Positions 40,585 to 53,610 of a stretch of 64,000 nucleotides of DNA are shown here, piece after piece. The DNA is from Guyanagaster necrorhizus (taxonomy: Eukaryota; Basidiomycota; Agaricomycetes; Agaricales; Physalacriaceae): positions 4,233 to 68,232 of the forward strand of contig NW_025064959.1 in assembly GCF_019112545.1 (NCBI RefSeq), given 5' to 3'. Position numbers and translations under genes: made by a program. Below the pieces are notes generated by a model. The model ran no database searches. It had not been told where the DNA came from and saw only the letters and a program-made list of their open reading frames with translations. The first letter of the stretch is position 1. Each line of letters starts with the position of its first letter.

Positions 40585-42129
40585 TTAGAGGGAATAATAG
40601 TCAGTCAGGTTCGAAGCAGTGTAAGCGACCGACTGGGCATGTTTCGCAGGCTTTCCTACGTAAAGTGAAGTTTGTCCTAGTACACTATACATGTTCACTC
40701 GTCCCCGAATGACAGCGCGAGACGCCTCGCTAATGGGGAAACTTGCATGTGGCAGATCTTCAATAGCGTGAGAACTAGATATAGCAGCCAATGTGTTCAG
40801 AAACCCACGAGAGATAAGAACACAGCGCCGCTCTGGATGGCTCGGGATATTTAACACAGCGAATGGTGGTGCTCCAACACCCCGCTATAATTATCGTAGC
40901 CATTGACGTGCAGCGTATGGCCAGGCCGGTACATGCACAAACGAAAACTCCGAGCCGTGTGTCGATAAGACATCCCATCTCCCCTAACCGGTAAGGGCCA
41001 GCACTCCAACGATGCATATTTTACCTACCAAAGATTAAGGTTGCTCGAGAATCTACTAAGAAACAGAAATAGTCGATAAGGGATACGTGACAAACAAAAA
41101 GTAAAGAATATGCCTTACAGGTTCCGGAATTAGCACTATATTCTCACGTAGCACAGGGACTTTCGCGATGAAGGAACTGAGACAAGGTTGGCTAGGAACG
41201 GAATATGAATCATATAAAACATACTTGTCGATAAAAAAGAGCTATAACAATCCGGCCTGTGAACCCATGCGGAGTTAGTACACCGGAACATAATAGATAT
41301 TGGTCACCTTCTGGCCGCCACGACCGACTTAACATTAAACGAAATTAAAGAGAGAACATGAATCTCGGATTTCAAACCATCACAGACATTGAAACATACG
41401 CCACCTCCGAGATCTAAGACATCAGACGCGAAGGCCGCATTTTTAATCAGCTTCTACGCTTCCTGATATCACGAACATTCAAAATCAAGCAGCCGCAAGT
41501 AGTTCCACGAATGTCTTTCATGGCCTTCAGTCAACCAGGGCTTCTTGCGCTTCGATTCGCTCAGATCACTAGCGGTGATGATTACGCTGATCCAGATACA
41601 ACTTGAAAGAGAGGCCTGGATGACACAGGTGACGATGAGGCGAGGCACATTTGAAATCGCGTTAGAGCCGCGTCAATACCAATCTGGCTGAGAGAAAAAT
41701 GAGAAGCGGAAGAAGATCGAAGGCAACCGGTAAGACGTACCAACGCTTCCCTACGCGAGAGTCTGTTGGTGGACAGACAGGTTGAGTCCAACTGGCGTCG
41801 AGGTGTGCTGAAGAACGTGTGAAGAACTGCAAAGGTGGGAAGCCGCTGGTGCGCGATTCCGTCTTTCACAACATACAGTCGAGGCCTGTAGCATCTTCCA
41901 GCAAGTGTAAACGAGGTAACGGACGGGACTTGCACTGACATTACAGCATCGGTTCACCAAGCTCCCACGACCCGCCACCCACAAAATGCGCAAGGAGACA
42001 CGCCGAAGGGCTAGGTCGATCCTACCAATCAAGATACGCCATAACGTAGGGGGTGTGAATACACTATGGTAGAGTAAGACGCGGCGATATCAGCAGAAGG
42101 CGACTGCTCACCCTCGGACATGGTCCTGA
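40585..42129 (-). other. Possible hypothetical minus-strand gene, unresolved
   Basis: Several minus frames (40,585-40,857; 40,775-41,017; 41,582-41,941) are open for 80-120 codons but share no recognisable motif. A short ATGTCCGAGG followed by GTGAGC near 42,122 would suit a tiny first exon. I could not join the pieces into one protein, and stretches between (41.04-41.58 kb) look non-coding. Confidence 0.2.
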
Positions 42130-43839
42130 AAGCAAGAAACCTGGATATATGCACTCAATATGGCATCGGTTGCTGTTAAATGAAGAAACACACAGTCACC
42201 AAGCCATCACCAGACGACCACGCAGCAGGCACGACTGCGCGGCAACAACCGTGAGTGAGTAGTAAGAAGAGAGGGACTCCCCTGGTCAGGGAAGGGGGGA
42301 GACAAATGACAAGGAAAATGAATTTTTATACAGAGAAGGTAGAGAGCGAGGAAAGTCTCGTCGTCGTCATCGTGGTAGAAAGGAAAGTCCTTCGGCCCCG
42401 CACGGACCGGTAGGTAGCGCGTGCCAGAAGTTTTGATAGCGTCTTCGGGTTAGGGTTACAATTATCTCTTATCTCTGTTTTAATGTTAATGGTGAACAAC
42501 CATCTCTCCAAATACGAAATGAAGGGCAATTCTATCTCAACGATGTTATCTGAGCTTCAATCCAGCTCCCTCATTCTGCTCCTCACGATCTGTATCTAGG
42601 TCCTACGAGCTGTCCGATGTTAAAGCTCGAGGGTTGGTAGAGAGTCGAGCTCTTGTCCACAGGCTCATCTATGGAAATATGCAAGCTTCCGGAAATTATC
42701 AAATTTCTCGAGTCTTGCTTTGATTCTATGCGTTTCTTCTAGCCTCATGGTACTTATTTCTTCCTGTCTGCTGGAAATGGCATGAAATCCCGATGTCAAG
42801 CGCTAACGGACCTGTATTTCAAACTTATAGGCGAGTCACCGCCACCGTACGTGGCACTGTCTCGTCTCGATACGAGGTTACTTCAACGAGACGGTCGCCT
42901 CATGTGTGAGAGTCTAGGTGGGTGAAATCGTTTCCTCTCTGACCACTGGTGCTAATGACAAAGACTTATAGTAAGAAAGTTTCAAAGCTAGCTATCATAG
43001 TCGCAACTAAAAGTGACCTTTCCCAAATTCATCCATTCATCTCATGAGCCAGCGATGGCCACTTTGAGTGGTAATCCCCTGCGTGAAAGGATGAAAACAG
43101 ACCTGATCTCGGTCTACGTCACAAATAAAGCCCTCTCTCGCTTTCAGCTGATCGCAGTGTTACTCTACACTATTCCTACGAACCATTCCGTTTTTGAAAT
43201 CTTGTCGGTTATCACGGCGGCGGTGATCGTTGTCCGACTTCAAGTCAAATTAGAAACAAGGAAACCGCCCTATCGTGCCATTCCTCATGGGTATAAGTGT
43301 ATGCCTTCTACTTGTTGACCTTTCTAAAATAGGTGTGATGCTTTATTGAGGGGTGCATTTGGGGAAAAGGCCCGTGATGACTTGGTGATCAGGGTACTCG
43401 ATCGGATAAACTTACCTCGTCATAACACGACGGTCACAGTAAAGACACTTTTTCTCTGCTGGTCGTCTCCTCATCGAAGAGGCACTTTTACTACTTTTAT
43501 GACATAGCTATGTTTTGGATGCACAATTACTCCTTGGCTATTCTGGTCACGGTTCATTGCATCAGAGCTTCTGTGACCATGCTTGCAACCCCGCCCGCGA
43601 TAGCATTGGCGTACTCCCTAGATATGAGATTATTTTACTGTTCTACAAAGCATTGGCGTTCTATTAAATCGTCTCATCCAAATGCTTATCGCAGTAAACA
43701 AGCCGCAAACGCAGTAGTAATGGCCCGTTAAGTTGCAGCTCAGTCAAGCTGAGTCTCAAAATATAACAGATAGTCAAACATCTCCGTAATTCCCTTAACT
43801 TGTCTTTTTTCGTTCCTCCCAAAGCCAGTCCTCTCCGCC
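42130..43839. other. No gene recognised; contains an interstitial TTAGGG pair
   Basis: GGGTTAGGGTT at 42,447-42,457 is a two-unit telomere-like tract in the orientation opposite to those near the Penelope copies. The plus frame 43,013-43,318 has one hydrophobic stretch (LSVITAAVIVVRLQV) but no supporting context. Confidence 0.35.
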
Positions 43840-44935
43840 TTGTCAGATCTTAAAAATAGACTCAACCAATACTCAGGTAATCATTTGATTAGAATAAGAC
43901 TCCGTAAGGTCACAGATCTCATTTCCAGCATCTTCATTTCAAAAGAATTCGACCTTCCCCAGGAGCTAGTCAATCACATTGTCGACGAAGTCCAACACGA
44001 CCATGAAACTCTACCCAAGCTCATCCTCGCATCCAGATCCTCCCGGAACAGATCGCGACACCACATCTTCCAATAATTCAGGCTAGAGGACTACCCACAA
44101 CACAAACAGAATCTGATCTCTGATATTCACTAAAGACAGCCCGATCCCCCTCTCGTCAGGTGCCTGTACATTTATGAGGGTAGATCCAGCCATGATGGCC
44201 CTTCCTCTCTTCCAAAATGTCACCCACATCCACGTCCAAACCAGGCTCGAAGACCTCCACCAATTCGACGCCAACGCACACATCCTCTCAACGTAACCTA
44301 TAACAACATTTCGCATGGGAAGCTCCCCACATCCACCTGCACCATCAAAATGCATTACCGCTACAGCGACGTTTTAAATTTCGTGCGCTGCCACCCTCCC
44401 AAACTCCAATACGTCTCTCTAGAAGATCTCTGTATCTCGTCACCGCCCAAAAAACACCTCTCCGATCTACAGGCCTTTCATCCACACCCTGAACCTTCGC
44501 ACCGGTATATTGAATCACTGCATTTTCCATTCCAACCATTTCGGTTGTCACTGTATTCTCCCACATCAACCACCCATGCCTTCGGGGCTTCGAATTTGAC
44601 AATGTCCGCATCATCGTCTGGCCCCTACCGCCCGTGTCCTTGCAGAAACTCTGCCTCTATTCTGTACCTTCAATGTGAGTATTCAACATTCATCTGTCAG
44701 TGGCCTCATATCTCAACTGATCCACTCGGCAGATACGGACTTTACCTGGCTGGACGATCTCCGTGTTCCCTTCATATCCATCTGGACCAAAGCCCTCATC
44801 GAAGAGCTCAACACCGTCCCCAGAAATCCGTCCCTCCGGCGTCTCCAAATCATCCTTACCTTTCGCCTTCCCGAACCTTTCTATTCCGTAGTTGAACGCC
44901 CTCTTCAGATTGGCTATGGCAATCTCTAGTCGAAA
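43840..44935 (+). pseudogene. F-box gene, decayed
   Basis: DLPQELVNHIVDEVQHDHET then LASRSSRNRSRHHIFQ is an F-box start that stops at 44,076. Later frames keep leucine-rich pieces: NFVRCHPPKLQYVSLEDLCI (44,350 frame), then, in a different frame, TWLDDLRVPFISIWTKAL and RNPSLRRLQIILTFRLPEP to a stop at 44,929. The change of frames and early stop indicate decay. The start resembles the intact F-box gene at 52.6 kb (LPQELIEAIVDEIQHD). Confidence 0.6.
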
Positions 44936-44940
44936 ACTCT

Positions 44941-45321
44941 CGGACCAACGTCAGCATAGATATAATCATCATCAACGCTGTCCCATACTCGGAGAGATTA
45001 CTGGGATAATAGGATAATCTGGTCTCTCGATGGACAACGAACCTTCCTGGATATTTTGTGAAGTTCAGCTCATTGGACGTGAGGGGTGTAGACAAGGGAG
45101 AATCCTGATGACCCAGTCGGACTTTTTACTCCATAATGTACAAACAATACACGTCTTATCTCCGCCCTCCTCTTCTTACAGCGAAAATTGCTATTGAGCT
45201 CTTTTTTTTTCATTTACACACTACTCTTTTTCATTATTCAAACGGTTCTAATTCTCGATGTCAGTAAACCAGAGACGCCCGAATACAATTGAAATCTCAC
45301 ATCCCCGAACTCTAGCGCTCA
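44941..45321. other. Intergenic, no gene recognised
   Basis: Lies between the 3' ends of the F-box relic and the P450. Includes a T-run near 45,202. Nothing else seen. Confidence 0.4.
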
Positions 45322-47497
45322 TTTGGCCATCAACGACCGGACCCAGTCCTCTCTCTCCCTCCCCACCCGCAAGTCAAAACGCACTCCAAAACTTCCCGGA
45401 TGCATACCCGGCTCATCAGCAAAAGCCATAGTATCAATCCTTTCAGTAGGAAGAATGTCAAAAGCCCACAAAAGAAGCGCCGCATTAATGAATAGCGACC
45501 TTACAAAAGAAATGAACATTCCAAGAAAAGAGACATGTCACGGAGAAAGCTCACCTATTCGCAACGCGCGATCCAGGACAAACTCTACAGTCAAGCACCA
45601 TGAGAGATAGGCGCACTCAGGAAACGAAACCTCACCTCCGACCGAATCCATAAACGAATTGCCTGATGTCCTCTCTCACCTTCCCATCAACGATCCATCT
45701 CTGAGGATCAAAATCTTCGGGATTAGGAAAAACATCAGTGGAATGGAAGATGGACCTGGTGCTGTTTATTAGCATGGGACATTCTACCTTCCAGAATCGC
45801 GGACATACCAAGGCGAGGCAATAATTGTAGCCCCTTTAGGAATCATATAGTCGTGCTATTTTGAAAACAATTCCAGAAAATGGACACAATAGGACCAAGA
45901 ATCAGCACTAACCCACACAATATCTTCCGACGCGGCATGAGCGATGCCTAACAAACGATCAGCCCGTCATTGACAGACAGAGTAGTGGCTACGTACCGCT
46001 TGGGAACAACGGTCGCCTTGCCAAGGCCTTCGTCAGTCCCTACTTCCAAACTTTCCAGACGCAAACACAACTGACCACCTAAAACACTCAGAAACGAATG
46101 CCATCACTTGCGGGAGTCGCTCTCGATCTTCAAATGTCGGGCCTGTTCAACATCTCAATTAACAAAGATCACATCGAAGCGCCGAAATTACTGACATCGG
46201 TCCTGACCAACCAATTCATCGATTTCTTTTTGTACAACCTTTGCCGCATCAGGAAAACAGGCAGCGGCCATGATAACAAACACCATCGCAGACGCAGTCT
46301 AAAGATTGGTATGGCAGTCAGTAGTACCGTAAAGAAAACCAGAAGCAATGAAACCCGAACCGTATTAGATCCAGCAGCAAACATCGAACCAGCAAGAAAC
46401 GCCGCCTGGTCAAATGACAACTTCTTTTTATCCAAGAGATCCTTCGCGAAACAGCCCAGAACTTCTGCCCCACTGGCCTAAAAAGCTAACATCAATATCT
46501 TTCAATGAAACGAACCAATCAGCACCCCTACCATTCTCTCCTGAACACCCCCTAAACATCGACGACACAACGCCTGCGAATCTCGATGCCACCTCTTCAG
46601 CTCTGCAAGGTACCCAGGAACCCATCTCAGAACAGGAAACGTATCCACGAGGTACGCCCCCGGGAGAATGGCCCTGCGAAACCTTTCCGCATCTCGAAGC
46701 ATTTGCTGGAGATCAGGATCATCGAAAGTCGTAGGCGTCGTCTTCCCATACGTCAGGGTAAGAATCACAGACGCTGCATATCTATTGGGGAACGCTAAGC
46801 CCAATGCAATCGGACCATATAACAAGGCACGTACATCTTGGTGTGCGGCGTAAACCTTTCCGGGTCGTCAAGAACATTAAGAATCAATTTCTTCGCATGA
46901 TAGAACTGGATGGGCTCGTAAGCCATAGCTTTGTTCGTCTTCAGATGCGAGTGCAATGCCCTGTAAGTCATACGTCAGCTTCAGGCGATCATCCGCCGCC
47001 GCCGATACCAACCTATTCAAAGCCCTCCACCTCGGCGTATCGCTCAGCAGAATAGGCCTAAGACCCCCAGAAAACGTTTCAGAGGCAGCAATAGCCCGTG
47101 GTCTGTCCGAAGTCTGCATCCCGCATTTCTCCATGATCTCCACAGCAGCCTAGAAAACATCAGTCCAACAACCGAAGCACAAAAGAAGACAAACTCACAT
47201 CGTATCGACCAACCACAATATACACCTTTCCAAACCTCTTGAGCGAGAAGACAGGCCCGTACTCCCTCGTCCATTCCTCGTATTTCAAGAAAGCGCTAAG
47301 AGAATATAAGCGGGCGATAGCAAATATAAACCGTCACAACCGACGCACCGTTTCCTGGGAAGATCATTCCCGAATAGCCAATGTCCAGGAGGGCCTGGTG
47401 GCAGCGACCTCGACTGAAAACGGCGAGAAAGAAGCAATCCAGCTGTAAGGACGCAAGAAATCAATAAGAGCAACCAGGTCATCGTGGTAGGATGCAT
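45322..47497 (-). CDS. Cytochrome P450 monooxygenase
   Basis: Haem-thiolate oxidase anchored in the ER membrane. The N-terminus (MHPTTMTWLLLLISCVL) is a membrane anchor followed by LPPGPPGHWLFGN, the proline hinge. Later exons give FPNRYAASVILTLTYGK, FDQAAFLAGSMFAAGSNT (I helix), RLPQVMAFVSECFRW (ExxR as ECFR), HDYMIPKGATIIASPWYV, FPNPEDFDPQRW, then FVYGFGRR and VCPGSRVAN joined across an intron (haem Cys), and LFINAALLLWAFDI near the C-end. All key motifs are present and the exons connect with GT-AG introns. Start could be the ATG at 47,497 or the nearby 47,482. Substrate unknown; such P450s are numerous in wood- and litter-decay fungi. Confidence 0.88.
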
Positions 47498-47537
47498 AGA
47501 TCGCGCAAAGATAGCATGGTTGCTTAGAACAATCAAG

Positions 47538-49220
47538 GACTTGGCATTGGAAAATTCACACGAATACGGTCACGATGGCTGAATGTGAACCGTGCGCATG
47601 AATGTATTTAGATTACGGCTATAACGTGCACCAAGCCTGTATTGAAAAGTGGTAGAATTAGGTAAAAGATTCTGGAGTCTGGGATTTTTTTCAGGACCAG
47701 TGTTCGTATATGCGTGGAGACCGTGGCCGGTTAGCTTGTGTGCCACACTGTGACATGTAGAAGAGTATCACGCGCTCGATAGTAGAAGATCACTGAGTAG
47801 GACTCCATGAGATTCGTGAACTAAACAGTGTTGGCAAATTTGTGGCAAATTGCACAAGCGACGCTGTATTTATAGATCGGCGCTTCCGGTCCCACAGCGC
47901 GTAGCGAATTGATACGTTCGAACTTTCACTCAACCGAGCAGTGCAACGCCAGCCATCTGGCGAACCCCTCAGTTTCAGGAGAACATTTCACTAGCTGAAA
48001 CCAATTGGCATCATCGTACCGTCTAAGGCGACATATCATGAATATACTGAGCGCAGTTCGAGGTGAACGTTAGATATGAATCTGAACAAACTCCGATTGA
48101 ACTCTGACCAATCGTATCATACTGATACCGGTCTAGTAAATGAGTTCTTGAAATGATCATCAGGATCATTCAGAAACTAAATAGCTTCCCTTCTCCGTTT
48201 ACAGTCCGACAACATCCTCGGTACGCAAACAGATTAGTCTTCAACTTCAAAACGGAGTCCTGCAGAGATTTTCCCTAACAGGCCCATGGATTTCCCCCCA
48301 TCGTGACTTCAGTCGTGATTCTCATCTCATTTCAAGGCCCCGCGCTCTTCACTGACTCGCTCTACGTCTACGAGCACCACAGAGAAATCGCACCGAATGC
48401 TTATACTCATTCTTTCGTCGTCCACCTTGTATATCTTCATTTTCCTACTTGGAAGACAGTCCTTTTCGGACGTAGTATCCACCTGCTTGCTTTGAAACAG
48501 ATTACCCACGCTTACATGGTTCTCGGTCCAAAATACAATGCGAGAATATCCCAAGCACCTACGGAACAATTTAGCATCGTACCCTTAATATCATATAAAT
48601 CTGGACCGTCTTCTTTCTAGCGGAGGTTTTACACAAAGGGTATGGTAGGTCAAATGGTATTTGGATGTCATTAGCAGGAGCACGAGGCATGGTAGCACAG
48701 TTGATTATTTATTGGACGATGGTGCTCTTGATAACCATATATTACACGGTGAATTAAGAATTAAGCATGGGGCATCTCCGAGAACGAGGGGAGCGGCGTG
48801 CGAGTCTTGGTATACATAGGTAGCATCTCTGTCACAAAATTTGGCCAATGTCTTTCCTCTTTGCCCTCCCTTCCTTCGTCGGACTCGAAAGACTCCTTTC
48901 ATGTTACATCGGTGAAAACCCAATGAAAATCCTGTTTCCTGATCCTGCATGGCATAATGGTACCGGTTAAGACATTTGCACTGATCGTCGGGTTCAACTC
49001 CCCACAGGATCTTTCAGGTATAGAGTGAAACCCCCTAGTTTTCGTCCTCGTTCTCAAATGGTAGCATATGGCTCTCATAATTCCAAAATACAAATCAGAC
49101 ATCGAAAAACGCGTCTCCTGTACACGACATGGCTGGTATACAATCTCGTACTGACGTATGTGCCATCCATCCAAAAGCAAAGAGCTAAAAAAGATAAGAA
49201 AAACACGAATATCAATAAAT
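47538..49220. other. Intergenic, no gene recognised
   Basis: About 1.7 kb with ordinary CpG. Plus frame 48,303-48,620 (105 codons) has no motif. No repeat shared with other parts of the window was noticed. Confidence 0.4.
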
Positions 49221-50316
49221 TACCCTCCCATTACCCCGACGGAAGACCGATGGGACAAATACTCTGGTGGCGGCGTCCCATGATCCACCCATAACCGAGT
49301 CTGGCTCCCGAGTGAATCAGTCTTCTCACCATGCCTCTCCCCATGCTCCGCAGACTTGAAAGCCCCAGCAAGGCTCCTCCGTAATGACCCAATCTGCTCC
49401 CTCAGATCCCTCATAGCAGCCTGTCTCGCCTCCAACGAAATCAACGAATTCCGAACAGACCGAGGATGCGGCGCCAAAGTCGGCCGCGCGACGCGTTCTG
49501 GCCTTACGTCATGGTCACCCTTTTCCGGTGGGCTGGATTCTGCGTCAGAGTTCTTTGCAGCACGTTCTTTCCTGCCTCTGATGAGTAGGTACACGAGAAG
49601 GGCGCTGCTGATCAGGAAAATGACGGATACTATGGTGACTCCGATGATGGCACCGACCGGGATGTCGCATCCGCCAGAAGAAGTCGCTATGGCGGTGGCG
49701 GTGTATTCTGCAGCTTCAGAAGTTCTGAAGAGCGATCAGTGGATATATTACAGACAAGAAAGGAAGCGAGTTAACGAACGACGACGGCGGCGAGGGGGTA
49801 CTAGTTATTCGTGCGATCGCATCCACTCGCTCCACTTCGAATTGTTCACTCTGCGCAAGGGGAGTGTCATCGACGGAAGGACTAGACGATTTTCAGTGAT
49901 TGATCAAAGAAGAACCGGAATTCGTACTCTGATGTTGCATAGGCATGTATCGTAAACATCCTACCGAAGAATTAGCAATAAACCAACATAAGAACACCTA
50001 GCTTACCCATTGTCATTAAACTCGAGCGAGGCATTCACATTTCTCGTAAAGTTGTTCACCCACACCGCTTCGCTCGACAAAAGCGACTGGCCATTTTGTT
50101 CGTAAAATTTCTTCAAAAAGAACTCGGACGGATCGTCATTAGAATGAACGAGGTACAGAGTAGTCGGTTCGCCTGCATGCACGATGCTGGGAACCGTGAT
50201 ATTGAGGGCAAAAGATGGTGCCAGGAAGAAAAGGAGAAACGTGAACCTTCGAACACGTGAGTAATCCCGCTCACAGAGACAGCAATTGTAACGTACCAGA
50301 GACTGAGAACAACCAT
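49221..50316 (-). CDS. Signal-peptide, single-pass membrane protein of unknown function
   Basis: From ATG at 50,316 (MVVLSLW), a short GTACGT intron leads to FTFLLFFLAPSFALNITVPS, a signal peptide and start of the outer domain. Then GEPTTLYLVHSNDDPSEFFL and VNNFTRNVNASLEFND contain possible N-glycosylation sites. After further introns comes SGGCDIPVGAIIGVTIVSVI, a transmembrane helix, and a basic then Ser/Pro-rich cytoplasmic tail (LIRGRKERAAKN, ISLEARQAAMRDLREQIGSL) ending at 49,221. The layout of signal peptide, Ig-like beta domain, TM and a tail with a short coiled coil recurs in mushroom genomes without known function. Confidence 0.7.
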
Positions 50317-51388
50317 TCCTGCCTTCCCAGGCCAAGGTAAACGCAGGAGCTCGTGTGCGCGGTGAAGACGACGAGTCGGGGGTTGAGGACAAGGTGTTCG
50401 GTTATTGTCGAGCCATGTCGTGCCGTCATTTGTCACAAACAAATGAATCAGGGTTGTCAGTGGAATAAAAGCGCCGGAATCATGAGAAGTCTCTAGGCGG
50501 CCGTAAGGTTCGTCGTACCCTCGAAAGATCAGCTTCGTTAACGCACCCTGTAGCCATGCTTAATTCATAATCTTTCCCACTTCAGTTGCTGTCCTCGACG
50601 CAACTTTGAGGTACCACTGACGAATTTCAAGGGAGTATGTATCGCCAGAGGGATTCTTGTAAAAGAATATCAAGCAAAATGAAATCAGGGGAAAAGAGGC
50701 GCCCGAGGGCATGAGGAAATAAGCAGGACGACAACGAATTACGCATGCACGCCGTGAGGAGAGTGGGAGGAAGCAGAGAGGTCGAGAACTTTTTTTGTAC
50801 GGAATTTGTATTCGGTGATGGCCGGACGGAATATACCGACCCAATTCAACCCAGGGCCATTCTGGTTTGATAACTTATTCATTCATGTATCATACTATAC
50901 CATCAACGCAAGGTCCAGTGCTCTGTATAATCCTTGCCTTTATGCAGTAGGGAAACTCGTTGAGAAAACGCGTGATCTGGAATTTCTCTTCGCATCTCTA
51001 TTTAATTACATGCCATCCATCGACGAGCTCGGACCCACCCCCATACGGAATTCAGCTCCGTTTCATCACGGAACCGTATTGGTCAAAAGCGAAACCAAAA
51101 GTATCGTGGGTTTCGAAAGGCACCTCAGGAGAACAGCATTCTCGTACTTTTCCTATACATCTGAATCCCCCGACGCGCCGGGGGCTTCGTGTCTTCTTCA
51201 TACTATCGAAATCAGACTCCCAATTTTCTGTGTCAATAAGAGGCGCGCAACGTCTGCTGTGACGGAAGCCGATTTTATCCTTTGTATCATTGAGAAAACA
51301 AGAACGGGTCTAGGATACCATGTACCCCGCCAACAACTTCCGCTCAGAAGCCTATAGTATTGATATCCATCAGCACAACACAGCACTA
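50317..51388. other. No convincing gene
   Basis: The plus frame 50,806-51,357 is open for 183 codons but has no motif, mixes codon types and runs up to the 3' end of the F-box gene on the other strand. I list the stretch as unassigned. Confidence 0.35.
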
Positions 51389-52617
51389 TCACCATGCGGT
51401 AAAAACCAACTCACCAGGCTCACATATCCGAACCTCAACCACGCCCCCCTTTATCAATTCCACAAGTGGGACCTCAATCTCATTAAACGGACCCACATCC
51501 TGATCGTACAACGACACGATCTCGACCTCTAACAACTTCAGCGACTTGACCCGTTTCAGAGCCCCGTCTAATTCTTTCCACTGGCTCAACATTGAAATGC
51601 GCCCAACGCGAAGCGTAACTCGCTCGAGCACGCAACCAGGGAGTCCGCTCAACCGGAAGTTGTTGATCCACCATATGATAACGAAAAAATCGGCCTGGCG
51701 GTCCCGGAAATGATCGTCGAGCACGATGGTGATCGAACGTAGATTACCGAGTCGGAGGGGCTCGTTCAGCCAATGTGTGCTGAAGAGGCCTAAAAGGAGG
51801 TCATCAGCAATTCTCATAGAAGGATAGTGAAATAATACCACATACTAGAAATACTGCGTGGCGGGTGAAAAACCTCGAGTTCCTGAAGCGGAATCGTTGG
51901 GCTATCCAACATCGTCTGTACACAATGCAGACGCTCCAACATATCGATGCAGACCTCCGCAACACGCAGAGAATCTAGTGCGATAGGAGAGAACGCCTCC
52001 GACATCAACAAACCCATATCAAACATCTCTTCTCTCTCCTCAAATACAATCAAATGCTCGATGGCAGGCCTCGCCCCAACAAACGATCCATAGCTCCGCG
52101 TGCCCATCTTACATCTCGCAAAAGAGAGCTGTAGAAGAGTATCCGTAGACCCGGAGATGAATGAGCACAACAATGCCGAGTCTCGGAAATGGCAAACGTC
52201 GGAGCTGATGGACTGGTACGCGTGAGAGCTCAACGCCCGCTGGGCAGTATCCTTGACATCGTCCTACTCAAGGCAGCGTAAATGAATGTTCTTCATATTG
52301 ACAAAAGACGAAACGAGGCTGGGGAACGTGTCTTCGAAATCCACGCTGTCCAATCTCTTATTATCGATACACAGAGACTCAACCAAGGAGGGGATATCAA
52401 CGGGGGACGACTGGCAGATTTCATGAAACTCGCAGCACCGCTTCCACGTCGTCAGAACAACGTTCCGGAACAGATACTTCCTCGCCCTCGGAACGAACGC
52501 CTTGTTAACCAGACTGCAGAACAAAAGCGTCCTGCAGCGTTCCCGCGACATCGCGGTTCCGTCGTGTTGGATTTCGTCAACTATGGCTTCGATGAGTTCT
52601 TGAGGGAGTGACGCCAT
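51389..52617 (-). CDS. F-box protein
   Basis: MASLPQELIEAIVDEIQHDG at 52,617 and FCSLVNKAFVPRARKYLFRN form the F-box. Exon 1 runs to about 52,264 (NMKNIHLRCLE) and is followed by a short intron. Exon 2 continues with DSALLCSFISGSTDTLLQLS and IALDSLRVAEVCIDMLERLH; a second junction near 51,840 leads to LRLGNLRSITIVLDDHFRD and KRVKSLKLLEVEIVSLYDQD, ending TAG at 51,389. Leucine-rich strands suggest an LRR-type substrate arm of an SCF ubiquitin ligase. The exact second intron is not settled, but no stop forces a pseudogene call. Related to the decayed copy at 43.8 kb. Confidence 0.7.
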
Positions 52618-52894
52618 CTGGTAACGGGAATCAGTAGAGGGGTTTCTGAGTCACCGATGGATACGATGGTGGTTGAAAGGCAAAATGATGAATTTGAATT
52701 TAGAATGGCAAGTTCCGATACTGGTTATTGATGCCACGATAGGATGTGGATGTGTAGAGATTCGTAGCAAGTATTCAAAAAGTCAGGTATTACGTGGTCA
52801 AAGGCTATATAGAGATGAGAATACACTAGTAAGAGTGAGAAGGAAAAGGCATACATGTCGGAACTCGACCATCCCTCCGACCTTTTCTCATCAT

Positions 52895-53440
52895 ATTTAT
52901 TTTGCCAGTGAACAAAAGTTCTCTCCATCAGATCTAAGGAGCCGAGCATCAGGGTCTTTCCAGGGAGCGAAGACACTGACGACGATATGAGGCGACTTCC
53001 GCACGGCTTTCGGAAGTTCAATTTTTGATGGAAGCATCAAAAAGTTAGGCTCCTCTGCGTACAAAGGCGAGTTGAGCTCGGCGTATGCCGTGTGCTATTC
53101 TCCGGGATGGTACTTATGGAACAGCTCCTTCCAGCATGACTCGTACAGGGCGCCAATCTCGGTGAGGGGAGCGAAATAGTCTGGAGGAATCGGGGGACAT
53201 AGAGAGGTAATCGAAATGCGTGCCATAAACCCGCTGAGCGACAAAAATTTTGTTCACGGCAATCCCTGAACTGCCGTTGTCCGTAGGCTGCTTTGTATCT
53301 CCGAGCACCGCGCCATGAGCGGAGCCGGTCTTGGCTTTGCCGCGAGCAGTACCCGATGGCCGTGCAAATATGAATGAACGTTCGTTTGTCTCTGATAATT
53401 TTAGTAGTCTCGAATCCAGAGATGGTACCATGAGCTGCTG
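52895..53440 (-). pseudogene. Unidentified broken gene
   Basis: Minus-strand fragments look coding: NKIFVAQRVYGTHFDYLSMS, then in another frame DYFAPLTEIGALYESCWKEL and FHKYHPGE with a stop, HTAYAELNSPLYAEEPNFLM, and KAVRKSPHIVVSVFAPWKDP to a stop at about 52,896. A frame change near 53,185 and the stop after HKYHPGE suggest decay, unless introns remove them. The 5' side abuts repeat R3, so the N-terminus is probably lost. Family not recognised. Confidence 0.4.
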
Positions 53441-53610
53441 GGAACGTTGGCCCGGTCCGTGACCACATACATTAGGGCAGGTTTATCGTACTTCTCCGCT
53501 TATTTGTAGCTACAACTGCAACTATCAGTCGCGAATACCCATTCCCTCTCGGACCTAGCAATACGGTTCTACTGCGATACTAATCAACAAATTAAGCATG
53601 GTAGATTAAC
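53440..53610 (+). repeat. Dispersed repeat R3, copy 2
   Basis: GGGAACGTTGGCCCGGTCCG, TTGTAGCTACAACTGCAAC, CCCATTCCCTCTCGGACCTA and GCAATACGGTTCTACTG match 27,020-27,185 in order and orientation. Confidence 0.65.

Noticed and set aside
48980..49020. tRNA-like T-arm (GGGTTCAACTCCC)
   Set aside because: No matching D-arm, anticodon arm or acceptor stem could be folded around it.
50806..51357. 183-codon plus-strand frame
   Set aside because: No motif, poor protein-like composition and tail-to-tail with a real F-box gene; kept only as unassigned.
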